A stretch of 64,000 bases of DNA from DASQMT01 sp963839615. Lineage in GTDB: Bacteria > Actinomycetota > Thermoleophilia > Solirubrobacterales > Solirubrobacteraceae. Under the pieces are notes generated by a model. The model saw nothing but the letters and a program-made list of their open reading frames with translations, did no database searches and was not told the DNA's origin. The DNA lies in NCBI GenBank assembly GCA_963839615.1, contig CAWIVY010000007.1, forward strand, positions 372,001-436,000, read 5' to 3'. Numbering within the stretch: position 1 is the stretch's first letter; the number at the start of each line of letters is the position of its first letter. Below are positions 19,184-26,728 of this stretch, piece by piece. The position numbers and the translations under genes were made by a program.

Positions 19184-19197
19184 AGGTTGCTCAACCT
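19184..19197. repeat. Inverted repeat AGGTTG-CT-CAACCT
   Basis: Perfect 6-bp arms with a 2-base spacer, 14 bases after the Rrf2 stop and 79 bases before the STAS start. Too AT-rich to be an average local sequence; operator or weak hairpin. Confidence 0.35.
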
Positions 19198-19275
19198 GAC
19201 CGCGTTGCGCGGCCCAAGCGATCAGCACCGCGCACGTGCCAACCCCGGGCGAGCGCCCGCGTTGCCACTTTGGAG

Positions 19276-19629
19276 ATGAACCCCGACACGCGCGACGCCG
19301 CCATCCCGCCGCCGTTCGGGCTGCGCCGGGACGATCAAGCCGGTGTCGCGGTGCTCGTGGTGGAAGGTGAGATCGACCTCGTCACCACGTCAGAGCTGAC
19401 TGCGGCGCTCGCGGCGATCCCGCCGGGGAGCAAGGTCGTCATAGACCTCTGCAGTACGACGTTCATGGACTCAACGGGAGTGCATGCGCTGATGACAGCG
19501 GGCCGCGCTCTCACCCTGCGCGTCGCATGCACTCCCGCCGGTCCGGTCCGGCGCCTGTTCGAGCTGTCCCAGGTGACCGCGGCGCTGAAGCTCTACGCCA
19601 GCAGGACCGACGCGCTCGCGGGTTTCTAG
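19276..19629 (+). CDS. STAS-domain protein (anti-sigma-factor antagonist type)
   Basis: 117 residues from the ATG at 19276. The SpoIIAA-like fold is visible: VAVLVVEGEIDLVTTSEL, then KVVIDLCSTTFMDSTGVHAL with the conserved DSTG phosphoacceptor serine. Such proteins are switched by an anti-sigma kinase and release a sigma factor; no cognate kinase is adjacent. It shares a chance open frame with the damaged Rrf2 gene upstream but is a separate protein. Confidence 0.8.
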   Translation: MNPDTRDAAIPPPFGLRRDDQAGVAVLVVEGEIDLVTTSELTAALAAIPPGSKVVIDLCSTTFMDSTGVHALMTAGRALTLRVACTPAGPVRRLFELSQVTAALKLYASRTDALAGF

Positions 19630-19655
19630 CGACGAGGCGTATACGCGGCAGGCGC

Positions 19656-20018
19656 TCAGGCGCCGATCGACTCGATGCAGCCGATCGCGGCCGCCGCCTC
19701 GGCGTCGAGTCGCGCGGCGTCCTCGGCAGCGAGCTTTCCGGCACTGCCCACCGCCTGCACCTTCGTGCGGAAGTCGGTGAGCTTCTGGACGGCGCCGGCG
19801 TTCTTGCCTGCGGCGAGAGCCGCGGATGCGTTGTCGAGCTTGCCGAGCGCCGCGGTCTGATCCTTGGCGTTGGCGAACGTCGTGACGGCTGCGGTGTCGG
19901 CCCGGAGCGCCGAGATCTGTGCCTGGCAGTCGTCCGTGGTTGCGGCGGCTGCGGATGAAGGGAGCGCGACCGCAGCCACGAGGACCGCGAGCAGGGTGAT
20001 CAGAGAGCGAGTGGACAT
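19656..20018 (-). CDS. Secreted small protein with a FIMAH-like helical domain
   Basis: 120 residues: an N-terminal signal peptide (about 1-26, ending in SSAAAA), a cysteine soon after, then a segment resembling the FIMAH-type helical repeat (LGKLDNASAALAAGKNAGAV followed by QKLTDFRTKV), and a second cysteine near the C-terminus that could pair with the first. Domain resemblance is by eye. Function unknown; probably secreted or periplasmic. Divergent from the next gene. Confidence 0.65.
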   Translation of the reverse strand: MSTRSLITLLAVLVAAVALPSSAAAATTDDCQAQISALRADTAAVTTFANAKDQTAALGKLDNASAALAAGKNAGAVQKLTDFRTKVQAVGSAGKLAAEDAARLDAEAAAAIGCIESIGA

Positions 20019-20024
20019 CTGGCC

Positions 20025-20030
20025 ACCGTA
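20025..20030 (-). promoter_or_regulatory. -10 hexamer TACGGT of the secreted protein gene
   Basis: On the minus strand, ending 6 bases before the ATG at 20018; leaderless-type spacing. Confidence 0.5.
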
Positions 20031-20069
20031 GCCAGTTGCTCGCGCAATCAAGGCGAGATTTCTTACGGC

Positions 20070-20516
20070 GTGCGAAGCTCTCGCGATGGAGGCCGGGCGA
20101 GCCGCGCAGCTGACCGCGATTGGGTGCAGCGGCATCTGACCGTCGAGCCGCCGTCGCCCGTCGCCGTCGAGGCGGTGGGCGGCGCGCTGGCGCTCGTACC
20201 CGAGCCGGACGCGGCGGCCGCGATCACCGGTGTCGACGAGCGGCCGCGGATCGCCGTGCTCGCGGGCGGCGCGCTGTATGTGATCTGGGCGGTGCCCGGC
20301 TCGTCGGCCGTGCGCGAGGCGGCCCGCTGTCGGCGCGTGCCGCTCGACCCGCCGCGAACCGCCGTCGAGCTCTCCGAGCGCCGCGATCCCGGCGCCGTCG
20401 TGCGCCACTGGTGGTTCGAGATCGAGGAGGAGCCGCTGGTCTTCCGCACCACCGGCGAGGACGAGCCCGAGCGGTTCGCGCGCGCGCTCGCCGGCGCGCT
20501 GGGCTGGCGTCAATAG
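20070..20516 (+). CDS. Hypothetical protein
   Basis: 148 residues from GTG 20070, with GTG 20121 as a shorter choice. The part from DWVQRHLTVEPPSP onward has a convincing soluble alpha/beta pattern with WWFEIEEEPLVFRTTGEDEPERF; the first 17 residues look less protein-like, so the start is uncertain. No known family recognised. Its TAG stop forms the -10 hexamer of cysK. Confidence 0.55.
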   Translation: MRSSRDGGRASRAADRDWVQRHLTVEPPSPVAVEAVGGALALVPEPDAAAAITGVDERPRIAVLAGGALYVIWAVPGSSAVREAARCRRVPLDPPRTAVELSERRDPGAVVRHWWFEIEEEPLVFRTTGEDEPERFARALAGALGWRQ

Positions 20517-20519
20517 GCT
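20514..20519 (+). promoter_or_regulatory. -10 hexamer TAGGCT of cysK, overlapping the upstream stop
   Basis: Ends 10 bases before the cysK ATG. TAG is also the stop codon of the preceding gene. Confidence 0.55.
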
Positions 20520-20529
20520 GTACCGCCGG

Positions 20530-21480
20530 ATGGGCGCGATCCCGATCAACATCGCCGACCACGTCGGCGCCACGCCGATGGTGCAGTTCACGCGGCTGCT
20601 GCCCGAGGGCGATGCCTCCCAGGTGTTCGCGAAGCTCGAGATGTTCAACCCGGGCGGGTCGGTGAAGGACCGCATCGGCGTCGCGATGATCGAAGCGGCC
20701 GAGGCGGAGGGCAGGATCGAGCCGGGACGCACCACGATCGTCGAGGCGACGAGCGGCAACACGGGGATCGCGCTCGCGTTCGTCTGCGCCGCCAAGGGAT
20801 ACGACCTGATCCTGACGCTGCCGCAGGGCATGAGCCGGGAGCGGGAGGGGCTGCTGCGGCTCTATGGCGCCCAGGTGCGCGTGACGGAGTCGCTCGGCGG
20901 CATGAACGAGGCGGTCGCCGCCGCGCAGGCGCTCGCGCGCGACGAGGACGTCTGGCTGCCCGACCAGTTCTCCAACCCCGCCAACCCCGAGGCCCACTAC
21001 CGCGCCACCGGGCCGGAGATCTGGGCAGCGATGGAGGAGCGGGTCGACTGCCTCGTCGCCGGCGTCGGCACCGGGGGCACGCTGACCGGCGCGGGTCGCT
21101 ACCTGAAGGAGCGCAACCCGGACTGCCGGATCGTCGCCGTCGAGCCGGCCTCCTCGCCGGTGCTGTCGGGGGGCCGCGCGGGGCCGCACAAGATCCAGGG
21201 GATCGGCGCCGGCTTCGTCCCGCCGGTGCTGGACCGCTCGCTGGTCGACGAGACGATCCCGGTCGACGACGAGGACGCGCTCGAGACCGCCCGCCTGGTC
21301 GCCCGCCGCGAGGGCGTGCTCGCCGGGATCTCCTGCGGCGCGGCGCTCTGGGCCGCGCTCGAGGTCGCCAAGACCGCCGGCGCGGACAAGCGGATCGTGG
21401 TCGTCCTGCCGGACTCCGGCGAGCGCTACGTGTCGACGCCGTTCTTCGCCCCCGAGCCCGTGACGGCCGGCCGCGCGTGA
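20530..21480 (+). CDS. cysK: Cysteine synthase (O-acetylserine sulfhydrylase)
   Basis: PLP enzyme joining sulfide and O-acetylserine. 316 residues with the PLP lysine in PGGSVKDRI, the substrate loop EATSGNTGIA, and the phosphate-binding GVGTGGTLTG. With the serine acetyltransferase at 24159 it completes cysteine synthesis. The TGA overlaps the GTG of the esterase downstream. Confidence 0.93.
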   Translation: MGAIPINIADHVGATPMVQFTRLLPEGDASQVFAKLEMFNPGGSVKDRIGVAMIEAAEAEGRIEPGRTTIVEATSGNTGIALAFVCAAKGYDLILTLPQGMSREREGLLRLYGAQVRVTESLGGMNEAVAAAQALARDEDVWLPDQFSNPANPEAHYRATGPEIWAAMEERVDCLVAGVGTGGTLTGAGRYLKERNPDCRIVAVEPASSPVLSGGRAGPHKIQGIGAGFVPPVLDRSLVDETIPVDDEDALETARLVARREGVLAGISCGAALWAALEVAKTAGADKRIVVVLPDSGERYVSTPFFAPEPVTAGRA

Positions 21481-22535
21481 GCCTGCGCGAGCGTGACGGC
21501 GCCGCAGGCGCGCCCTGGGACCGCCCGTTCCACGGCATGCTCGACAAGCTCGTCGTCGAGAGCGAGCTGCTTGCCGGGAACCCGCTCGGCGACCCGGCGC
21601 ACCGGCCGCTGTGGGTCTACCTGCCGCCGGGCGTGGAGCGGGATCACCCGAAGCCGCTGCCGTCCGTCTACGTGATCCAGGGCTACACCGGTCAGCTCGA
21701 CATGTGGGCGAACCGCGTGGCCTTCGAGCCGACGTTCCTCGAGCGCCTCGACCACATGTTCGCGAGCGGCGATTGCGCGGATGCCGTAGTCGTCATGGTC
21801 GACGCCTGGACGAGCTACGGCGGCGCGCAGTTCATCGACTCGAGCTCGACCGGGCCCTACATGTCCTACCTCTGCGACGAGGTCGTGCCTTTCATCGACG
21901 AGCACTACCCGACGCTGGCGCACCGCGACCACCGGGGGCTGACCGGCAAGTCGTCAGGCGGCTACGGGGCGATGGTCGTGCCGATGCTGCGTCCCGACGT
22001 CTTCGGGGCGCTCGCGTCGCACGCCGGCGATGCCGGCTTCGATGCCTGCTACGCGGTCGAGTTCCCGAAGGCGGCGCGCGCGCTGCGCGACGAGTTCGAC
22101 GGCTCCTACGAGGTCTTCTTCGAGCGCCTGGCGGCCGCCGACCACGTCGACTTCGGCCGCTTCGCGGCGCCGCTGGAGGCGTACGGGTACGCCGCCTGCT
22201 ACTCCCCGGACCCGACTGCGCCGGGCAAGGCGCTGCTGCCGTTCGACATCGACACCGGGCGCCGGGTCGACGACGTCTGGCAGCAGTGGCTGGAGTGGGA
22301 CCCGGTGGAGATGGCGCCGGCCCACGCGGAGGCGCTGCGCTCGATGAAGCGGATCTACCTCGATGCCGGCAGGTCGGACGAGTACTACCTCGACCTCGGC
22401 GCGACCGCGTTCGCCCACGAGGTCGAGAAGGCGGGCGGGCACTGCACGCTCGAGCTCTTCGACGGCGCGCACGGCGGGTTGACGTACCGCTACCCGGGCG
22501 CGATCCGTGAGCTCGTGATCGCGCTCGCGCCGTAG
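21477..22535 (+). CDS. Alpha/beta-hydrolase, putative esterase (esterase D-like)
   Basis: 352 residues from a GTG overlapping the cysK stop. The nucleophile elbow GKSSGGYGAM and a late DGAHGG with the likely catalytic His fit the esterase D/putative esterase family; the first third carries LWVYLPPG and VYVIQGYTGQ. The substrate cannot be told. Co-translation with cysK suggests a shared transcript but not necessarily a shared pathway. Its 3' end overlaps the convergent RBBP9-like gene by 46 bases. Confidence 0.8.
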   Translation: MSLRERDGAAGAPWDRPFHGMLDKLVVESELLAGNPLGDPAHRPLWVYLPPGVERDHPKPLPSVYVIQGYTGQLDMWANRVAFEPTFLERLDHMFASGDCADAVVVMVDAWTSYGGAQFIDSSSTGPYMSYLCDEVVPFIDEHYPTLAHRDHRGLTGKSSGGYGAMVVPMLRPDVFGALASHAGDAGFDACYAVEFPKAARALRDEFDGSYEVFFERLAAADHVDFGRFAAPLEAYGYAACYSPDPTAPGKALLPFDIDTGRRVDDVWQQWLEWDPVEMAPAHAEALRSMKRIYLDAGRSDEYYLDLGATAFAHEVEKAGGHCTLELFDGAHGGLTYRYPGAIRELVIALAP

Positions 22536-23077
22536 CACCACTCCTCGGCTGCGGGCCATGGCCCGTAGCCGGACTCCGGGTTGACGTGTGCGGCGCCCGG
22601 GATCACATCCGGCTCGAGCCCGAGTGGCTCGCCGTAGAGGACGGCCGCGTCCTCGGGACAGTAGGGGTCGTCGGGAGCGCATACGAGCCGCGTCTCCGCC
22701 GCCGCCGCGGCGACGCGTCCGCCGTCGAGCGGAACGGGGAAGAACGACCGGATCGGCTCCGGCGCCCCGGCGCGCGACGGCGGCGCCACGAGCAGCACGC
22801 GGGCCGCGTGGGCACCGCTCGTGACGGGGTCGTCGCAGTGGTGCAGCCAGAGGATGGCTGCGAGCGAGTGGGCGATCACCGTCAGCTCGCCGTGCGCCTT
22901 GCGCAGCTCCGCGGCCAGCGCTGCGCGCCAGGCGGGCAGCGACGGCGAGTACGGGTCGGGCAGCGCCGGCTGCGAGACCCGCTCGCCGGCATTCCTCAGG
23001 CGGTCGGCGAGCCAGTTCTGCCAGTGGTCCGGGCCCGAGGGCCCGTAGCCGTGGAGGATCAGGAAGGAGCGCGCCAA
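22490..23077 (-). CDS. RBBP9/YdeN-type serine hydrolase
   Basis: 195 residues. FLILHGYGPSGPDHWQNWL at the N-terminus, the nucleophile in VIAHSLAA, a late Asp in CAPDDPYCP and the closing His in AAHVNPESGYGPWP are characteristic of the RBBP9/YdeN family. Start taken as the TTG at 23077, nine bases from a TACCGT hexamer; longer in-frame starts would run into the divergent gene. Substrate unknown. Confidence 0.8.
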   Translation of the reverse strand: MARSFLILHGYGPSGPDHWQNWLADRLRNAGERVSQPALPDPYSPSLPAWRAALAAELRKAHGELTVIAHSLAAILWLHHCDDPVTSGAHAARVLLVAPPSRAGAPEPIRSFFPVPLDGGRVAAAAAETRLVCAPDDPYCPEDAAVLYGEPLGLEPDVIPGAAHVNPESGYGPWPAAEEWCYGASAITSSRIAPG

Positions 23078-23085
23078 GGGGCCGC

Positions 23086-23092
23086 TACGGTA
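23086..23092. promoter_or_regulatory. Overlapping divergent -10 boxes (TACGGT plus strand, TACCGT minus strand)
   Basis: The plus-strand TACGGT (23086-23091) ends 7 bases before the tusA-like ATG; the minus-strand TACCGT (23092-23087) ends 9 bases before the hydrolase TTG. The two hexamers share five base pairs, making a compact bidirectional promoter within 21 bases between start codons. Confidence 0.55.
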
Positions 23093-23098
23093 CCGCTG

Positions 23099-23308
23099 AT
23101 GGCTGTGCGCACGCTCGACATCAGCGCCCTCACGTGCCCGCTGACGTGGGTGCACACGAAGCTCGAGCTCGATCGGATCGGCCCCGGCGAGGCGCTCGAA
23201 GTCCGGTGCAGCCCGGGCGAGGCGCTCGAGAACGTGCCGCGCTCCGCGCGCGAGGCAGGTCACGGCGTCACGGTCGAGGGCACGACGATCCGGATCGTGC
23301 GCTCTTGA
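23099..23308 (+). CDS. TusA/SirA-like sulfur-transfer protein
   Basis: 69 residues. The LDISALTCPLTWVHTKLEL start has the conserved Cys-Pro of the TusA family, where the cysteine carries a persulfide, and the compact beta-alpha-beta-alpha-beta pattern follows to the end. Followed with a 4-base TTGA overlap by a ThiF/MoeB-like gene and then cysE, so a role in passing sulfur is likely. The exact acceptor is unknown. Confidence 0.8.
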   Translation: MAVRTLDISALTCPLTWVHTKLELDRIGPGEALEVRCSPGEALENVPRSAREAGHGVTVEGTTIRIVRS

Positions 23309-24147
23309 GCAACAGCCGCCGTGGCTTCTTTCGCGAGCTCGCGTCCGCGGTGGCGTCCGCGAAGGACGCGCTCGAGCCGGAGGCCGCCGCGCCGCCGCCG
23401 CCCGACTTCACCGACGCCGAGATCGAGCGCTACTCGCGCCAGCTGGTCCTGCCCGAGTGGGGTGCCGCGGCGCAGCTGGCCGTGACCGAGGCCAGCGTGC
23501 TGGTGATCGGCGCGGGGGCGCTCGGGGCGCCGGTCGCGCTGTACCTGGCCGGCGCGGGCGTGGGCCGCATCGGGATTCTCGACGACGACGTCGTCGAGCT
23601 GTCGAACCTGCACCGCCAGCTGCTGCACTTCACGCCCGACCTCGGCGCCGCGAAGGCCGAGAGCGCGGCCGCGAAGCTGCGCTACCTCAACCCGGACGTC
23701 GTCGTCGAGCCTTACCAGGTGCGCGCCGAGGACGGGAACGCGTCCGCGCTGGTCGAGGGCAAGGACCTCGTGGTCGACTGCTCGGACTCGTTCGCCACCC
23801 GCTACGCGATCAACGCCGCCTGCTGCGCGGCGCGCGTGCCGCTGGCGGAGGCCGGCGTGCTCGGCATGTCCGGGCTGGTGATGAGCATCAAGCCGGGCCG
23901 CACGGCGTGCTACCGCTGCGTCTTCCCATCGCCGCCCGAGGACGCGCCGAGCTGCGCCGACGCCGGCGTGCTCGGCCCGGCGGCGGGCGTGATCGGCTCG
24001 CTGCAGGCATTCGAGGCGCTCAAGCTGCTGACCGGCGTCGCGCCGGCGATCTCCGACGGTTTCCTCCAGGTCGACCTCGCGACGGCCGAGTTCCTGCGCG
24101 TCCACGCCACGCGGCGGCCGGACTGCCCGGACTGCGCCACTCTCTAG
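23305..24147 (+). CDS. ThiF/MoeB/HesA-family adenylyltransferase
   Basis: 280 residues from a TTG overlapping the TusA-like stop. After a helical N-terminal lead come RYSRQLVLPEWG, the ATP-binding GAGALGAP, DDDVVELSNLHRQ, DCSDSFATRYAIN and the zinc cysteines CYRC and CPDC: a complete E1-like domain. No C-terminal rhodanese domain is present. Such enzymes adenylate the C-terminal Gly of a sulfur carrier; no ThiS/MoaD-like partner lies nearby. Its TAG stop is part of the -10 hexamer of cysE. Confidence 0.85.
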   Translation: MSNSRRGFFRELASAVASAKDALEPEAAAPPPPDFTDAEIERYSRQLVLPEWGAAAQLAVTEASVLVIGAGALGAPVALYLAGAGVGRIGILDDDVVELSNLHRQLLHFTPDLGAAKAESAAAKLRYLNPDVVVEPYQVRAEDGNASALVEGKDLVVDCSDSFATRYAINAACCAARVPLAEAGVLGMSGLVMSIKPGRTACYRCVFPSPPEDAPSCADAGVLGPAAGVIGSLQAFEALKLLTGVAPAISDGFLQVDLATAEFLRVHATRRPDCPDCATL

Positions 24148-24150
24148 CAT
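24145..24150 (+). promoter_or_regulatory. -10 hexamer TAGCAT of the serine acetyltransferase gene
   Basis: Ends 8 bases before ATG 24159. TAG is also the stop of the ThiF-like gene. Confidence 0.55.
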
Positions 24151-24158
24151 TCCTGTGG

Positions 24159-24893
24159 ATGCCAGGTCTCGGGACCATGCGGCGCGTGACCGGCGAGCTC
24201 CGCCGGGACATCGCGGCCGCCCACGACCGCGACCCCGCGGCGCGCGGTGTGTCGGCGCTCGAGATCCTCGCCGCCTGGCCCGGGGTGCAGGCGCTGCTAG
24301 CCCACCGCCTGGCGTATGCGCTGCGCGAGCATGGCGTGCCCGTGGCGCCGCGGCTGCTCGCGCTGCTCTCGCGCTCGTTCACGAACATCGAGATCCATCC
24401 GGCCGCCGAGATCGGCGACGGCCTGTTCATCGACCATGGGACGGGCGTCGTGATCGGCGAGACCGCGGAGGTCGGCCACAACGTGACGATGTACCAGGGG
24501 GTGACGCTCGGCGGCACGGGGTTCGCGACGGGCAAGCGCCATCCGACCGTCGAGGACAACGTCACCATCGGGTCCGGCGCGAAGCTGCTCGGGCCGATCA
24601 CGATCGGCCACGGCGCCAAGATCGGCGCCAACTCGGTCGTGGTCCACGACGTGCCGCCGAACTCCACCGTCGTCGGCGTGCCGGGCCATCCCGTACGCGT
24701 GGAAGGCGTGCGCCCGGAGGGCCCGGACGCCGACTGGGGCCACCTGCCGGACCCTGTCGCCGATGCGGTCAAGATGCTGTCGGCGCGCGTCGCCGAGCTC
24801 GAGCGCCGCCTCGCGGAGTCGGAGGGCTCGCCGGCCCCGGCGGAGGTCGTTCCGCTGCGCCACCGGCGCGGGCCCAACCCGGCCGGAGGCTGA
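24159..24893 (+). CDS. cysE: Serine O-acetyltransferase
   Basis: Makes O-acetylserine for CysK. 244 residues; the left-handed beta-helix is clear (HPAAEIGDGLFIDHGTGVVI, GETAEVGHNVTMYQGVTLGG, KRHPTVEDNVTIGSGAKLLG, ANSVVVHDVPPNSTVVGVPG). The N-terminal helical domain is short, as in the EpsC-type form, and a C-terminal coiled tail (SARVAELERRLAESEG) is added. Start ATG 24159 is supported by the hexamer spacing; ATG 24177 is the alternative. Confidence 0.92.
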   Translation: MPGLGTMRRVTGELRRDIAAAHDRDPAARGVSALEILAAWPGVQALLAHRLAYALREHGVPVAPRLLALLSRSFTNIEIHPAAEIGDGLFIDHGTGVVIGETAEVGHNVTMYQGVTLGGTGFATGKRHPTVEDNVTIGSGAKLLGPITIGHGAKIGANSVVVHDVPPNSTVVGVPGHPVRVEGVRPEGPDADWGHLPDPVADAVKMLSARVAELERRLAESEGSPAPAEVVPLRHRRGPNPAGG

Positions 24894-24896
24894 CGG

Positions 24897-25343
24897 ATGC
24901 GCTGCGAGACCACCGTGAACGTCGACAAGCCGCCGGCGGAGGTCTTCCCGTGGCTGCTCGACGCCGACAAGGTGCCGCGCTGGATGACCGGGCTGGAGGT
25001 CTACGAGCCGCGCGAGCCCGGGCCGCTGCGGGTCGGCTCGAAGATCAGGCAGGAGCTGTCGGTCAGCGGCCAGCACCTGCGCTTCGAGCTCGAGGTCACG
25101 CGCCTCGAGCCGCCGGACGTCGCGGTGCTGCGCTTCGAGGGCTCCGGTTTCAAGGCCGCCAACGAGTACGCCGTCAGCGCGGCGGGTAGCGGCTCGAAGG
25201 TCACATGGGTCATCTCAGGCAACACCACCTCCTTCAAGGCGAAGCTGATCGCACCGATGGTGCAGGCGAAGCTGCAGGAGAAGCTCGACACCGACATGGC
25301 GCGGCTTCGCGCGCTGCTCGAGGGAGAGGTCGCGGCAGCATGA
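24897..25343 (+). CDS. SRPBCC (START/CoxG-like) family protein
   Basis: 148 residues beginning three bases after the cysE stop. The start CETTVNVDKPPAEVFPWLLD, WMTGLEVYEP and KVTWVISGNTTSF and the long C-terminal helix give the helix-grip pattern of SRPBCC proteins, which bind hydrophobic ligands. No active site is evident. The stop overlaps the next ATG, so it is probably co-translated with the TPM protein. Confidence 0.75.
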   Translation: MRCETTVNVDKPPAEVFPWLLDADKVPRWMTGLEVYEPREPGPLRVGSKIRQELSVSGQHLRFELEVTRLEPPDVAVLRFEGSGFKAANEYAVSAAGSGSKVTWVISGNTTSFKAKLIAPMVQAKLQEKLDTDMARLRALLEGEVAAA

Positions 25344-26638
25344 TCCGTCGCGGGCTGTTCCTCGCGTCGGTCCTGCTCATGCTGCTGCTCGTCCCGGCGC
25401 AGGCGCAGGCCGGCGAGCTGATCGATCGCGCGGTCGCCGGGCTGCAGACCGACAACGTCTACGTCGACCCCGACGCCGACCCGACCCTGACCGAGGCGCA
25501 GGCGGCCGAGTTGCGCGACCGGATCGCCGAGAAGCGCGCCGAGCCGATGTACATCGTCGTCGCGCCGGAGGAGATCGCGCGCGAGGCCGGCGGCGATCCG
25601 ACCCAGGCGCTCGGCCGGATCGGGGACGCCAACGACCGCGCCGGCACGTATGTGATCGTCGCCGGGCGGAAGCTCCGGGCCCTGTCAGGCGTGCTCGACG
25701 CCGGCCAGGCCGGCGACCTCGCGGCGGAAGCGATCGAGGGCAAGGACGGCGACCTGCAGGCGATCCTGCTCGACTTCGTCGACCGGGTCGGCGAGGAGCG
25801 TAACGGGGGCGGCGAAGGCGAAGGCGAAGGCGAAGGTGCCGGCACCGGCGGGCTGATCCTGCTCGGACTGCTCGGCGCGGGCGGCGCGGCACTGCTCGTC
25901 GGCCGCCGCAAGCGGCGCGCCCGCGACGAGGCCGATTTCGCCGAGGCGAAGCGCAACGCGCGCGACGACCTGGTCGCGCTGGGCGACGACATCCGCGCGC
26001 TCGACATCGACGTGCAGATGCCCAACGTGGACCCGCAGGCCAAGGCCGACTACGACCACGCCGTCGCCCGTTACACCGAGGCCGACGAGATGTGGGAGAT
26101 CGCCCGCTCGCCGCAGGACCTCGCGCCGGTCGGCTCCGCGCTGGAGGAGGGGCGCTGGGCGATGGCATCGGCGAAGGCGCGCTTCCAGGGCGAGACCCCG
26201 CCCGAGCGCCGGCCGCCGTGCTTCTTCGACCCGCGCCACGGCCCCTCCTCGCGCGACGTCGCATGGGCTCCGCCGTATGGCGAGGAGCGCGAGGTGCCCG
26301 CCTGCGAGGCGGACGCCCAGCGCGTCGAGCGCGGCGACGAGCCGCAGGCGCGCGAGGTCGAGTGGCAGGGGCAGCGCGTGCCCTACTGGAACGCGGGACC
26401 GGCGTACGGGCCGTTCGCGGGCGGCTTGTTCGGCGGCTTCGGCGGTGGTCTTCTCCCGGGCATCCTGGTCGGCTCGATGCTCGGCGGCTCGATGTTCCCT
26501 GGTGCCGCGTACGGCGATTGGGGCTCCGGCGCCCAGAGCGGCGGCGATTTCGGCGGCGGCGGCGACTTCGGCGGCGGCTTCGGCGGCGGCGACTTCGGCG
26601 GCGGGGGCTTCGGCGGCGGCGGAGGCGGCGACTTCTAG
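25340..26638 (+). CDS. TPM-domain membrane protein with Gly-rich tail
   Basis: 432 residues. Signal peptide or first helix (1-25), then a TPM-like domain (about 30-160, with LTEAQAAELRDRIAEKRAEP and MYIVVAPEEIAREAG), a Gly-Glu repeat linker, one transmembrane helix (about 171-192) and a basic, helical cytoplasmic part. The C-terminus is strongly Gly-rich (repeated GGDFGGG units, coded by GGCGGC-type repeats at 26541-26635). Resembles YgcG/TPM proteins; function unknown. Confidence 0.75.
   Translation: MIRRGLFLASVLLMLLLVPAQAQAGELIDRAVAGLQTDNVYVDPDADPTLTEAQAAELRDRIAEKRAEPMYIVVAPEEIAREAGGDPTQALGRIGDANDRAGTYVIVAGRKLRALSGVLDAGQAGDLAAEAIEGKDGDLQAILLDFVDRVGEERNGGGEGEGEGEGAGTGGLILLGLLGAGGAALLVGRRKRRARDEADFAEAKRNARDDLVALGDDIRALDIDVQMPNVDPQAKADYDHAVARYTEADEMWEIARSPQDLAPVGSALEEGRWAMASAKARFQGETPPERRPPCFFDPRHGPSSRDVAWAPPYGEEREVPACEADAQRVERGDEPQAREVEWQGQRVPYWNAGPAYGPFAGGLFGGFGGGLLPGILVGSMLGGSMFPGAAYGDWGSGAQSGGDFGGGGDFGGGFGGGDFGGGGFGGGGGGDF
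25812..25840 (+). repeat. GGCGAA-type hexanucleotide repeat inside the TPM gene
   Basis: About four tandem GGCGAA units coding for Gly-Glu pairs just before the transmembrane helix; a slippage-prone tract, in frame because the unit is a multiple of three. Confidence 0.6.
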
Positions 26639-26640
26639 CT

Positions 26641-26685
26641 CGCTCGACGAGTTGAGCACGACATGTGTGCTCAACTCGACGAGCG
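26641..26685. terminator. Long hairpin after the TPM gene
   Basis: Nineteen-base arms (26641-26659 and 26667-26685) pair with a single mismatch around a 7-base loop, starting two bases after the stop codon. No T-run follows. A strong stem suggests a terminator; an operator is possible since the next promoter lies 30 bases on. The loop holds an ATG (26663) that is in frame with pabB but is probably not its start. Confidence 0.65.
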
Positions 26686-26715
26686 GTGGGTCGAGGCGGC
26701 CGCGGCAGCGGCGAA

Positions 26716-26721
26716 TAGGGT
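26716..26721 (+). promoter_or_regulatory. -10 hexamer TAGGGT of the pabB-pabC fusion
   Basis: Ends 7 bases before the GTG at 26729 and is the main reason for choosing that start over the ATG in the upstream hairpin loop. Confidence 0.5.
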
Positions 26722-26728
26722 GCGGCGG

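Noticed and set aside
25812..25840. Hexanucleotide repeat as a phase-variation switch
   Set aside because: Unit length is a multiple of three, so changes in copy number cannot switch the frame.
26663..26728. Upstream ATG start for pabB
   Set aside because: Lies in the loop of a 19-bp hairpin; the TAGGGT-spaced GTG at 26729 begins where homologous sequence would.
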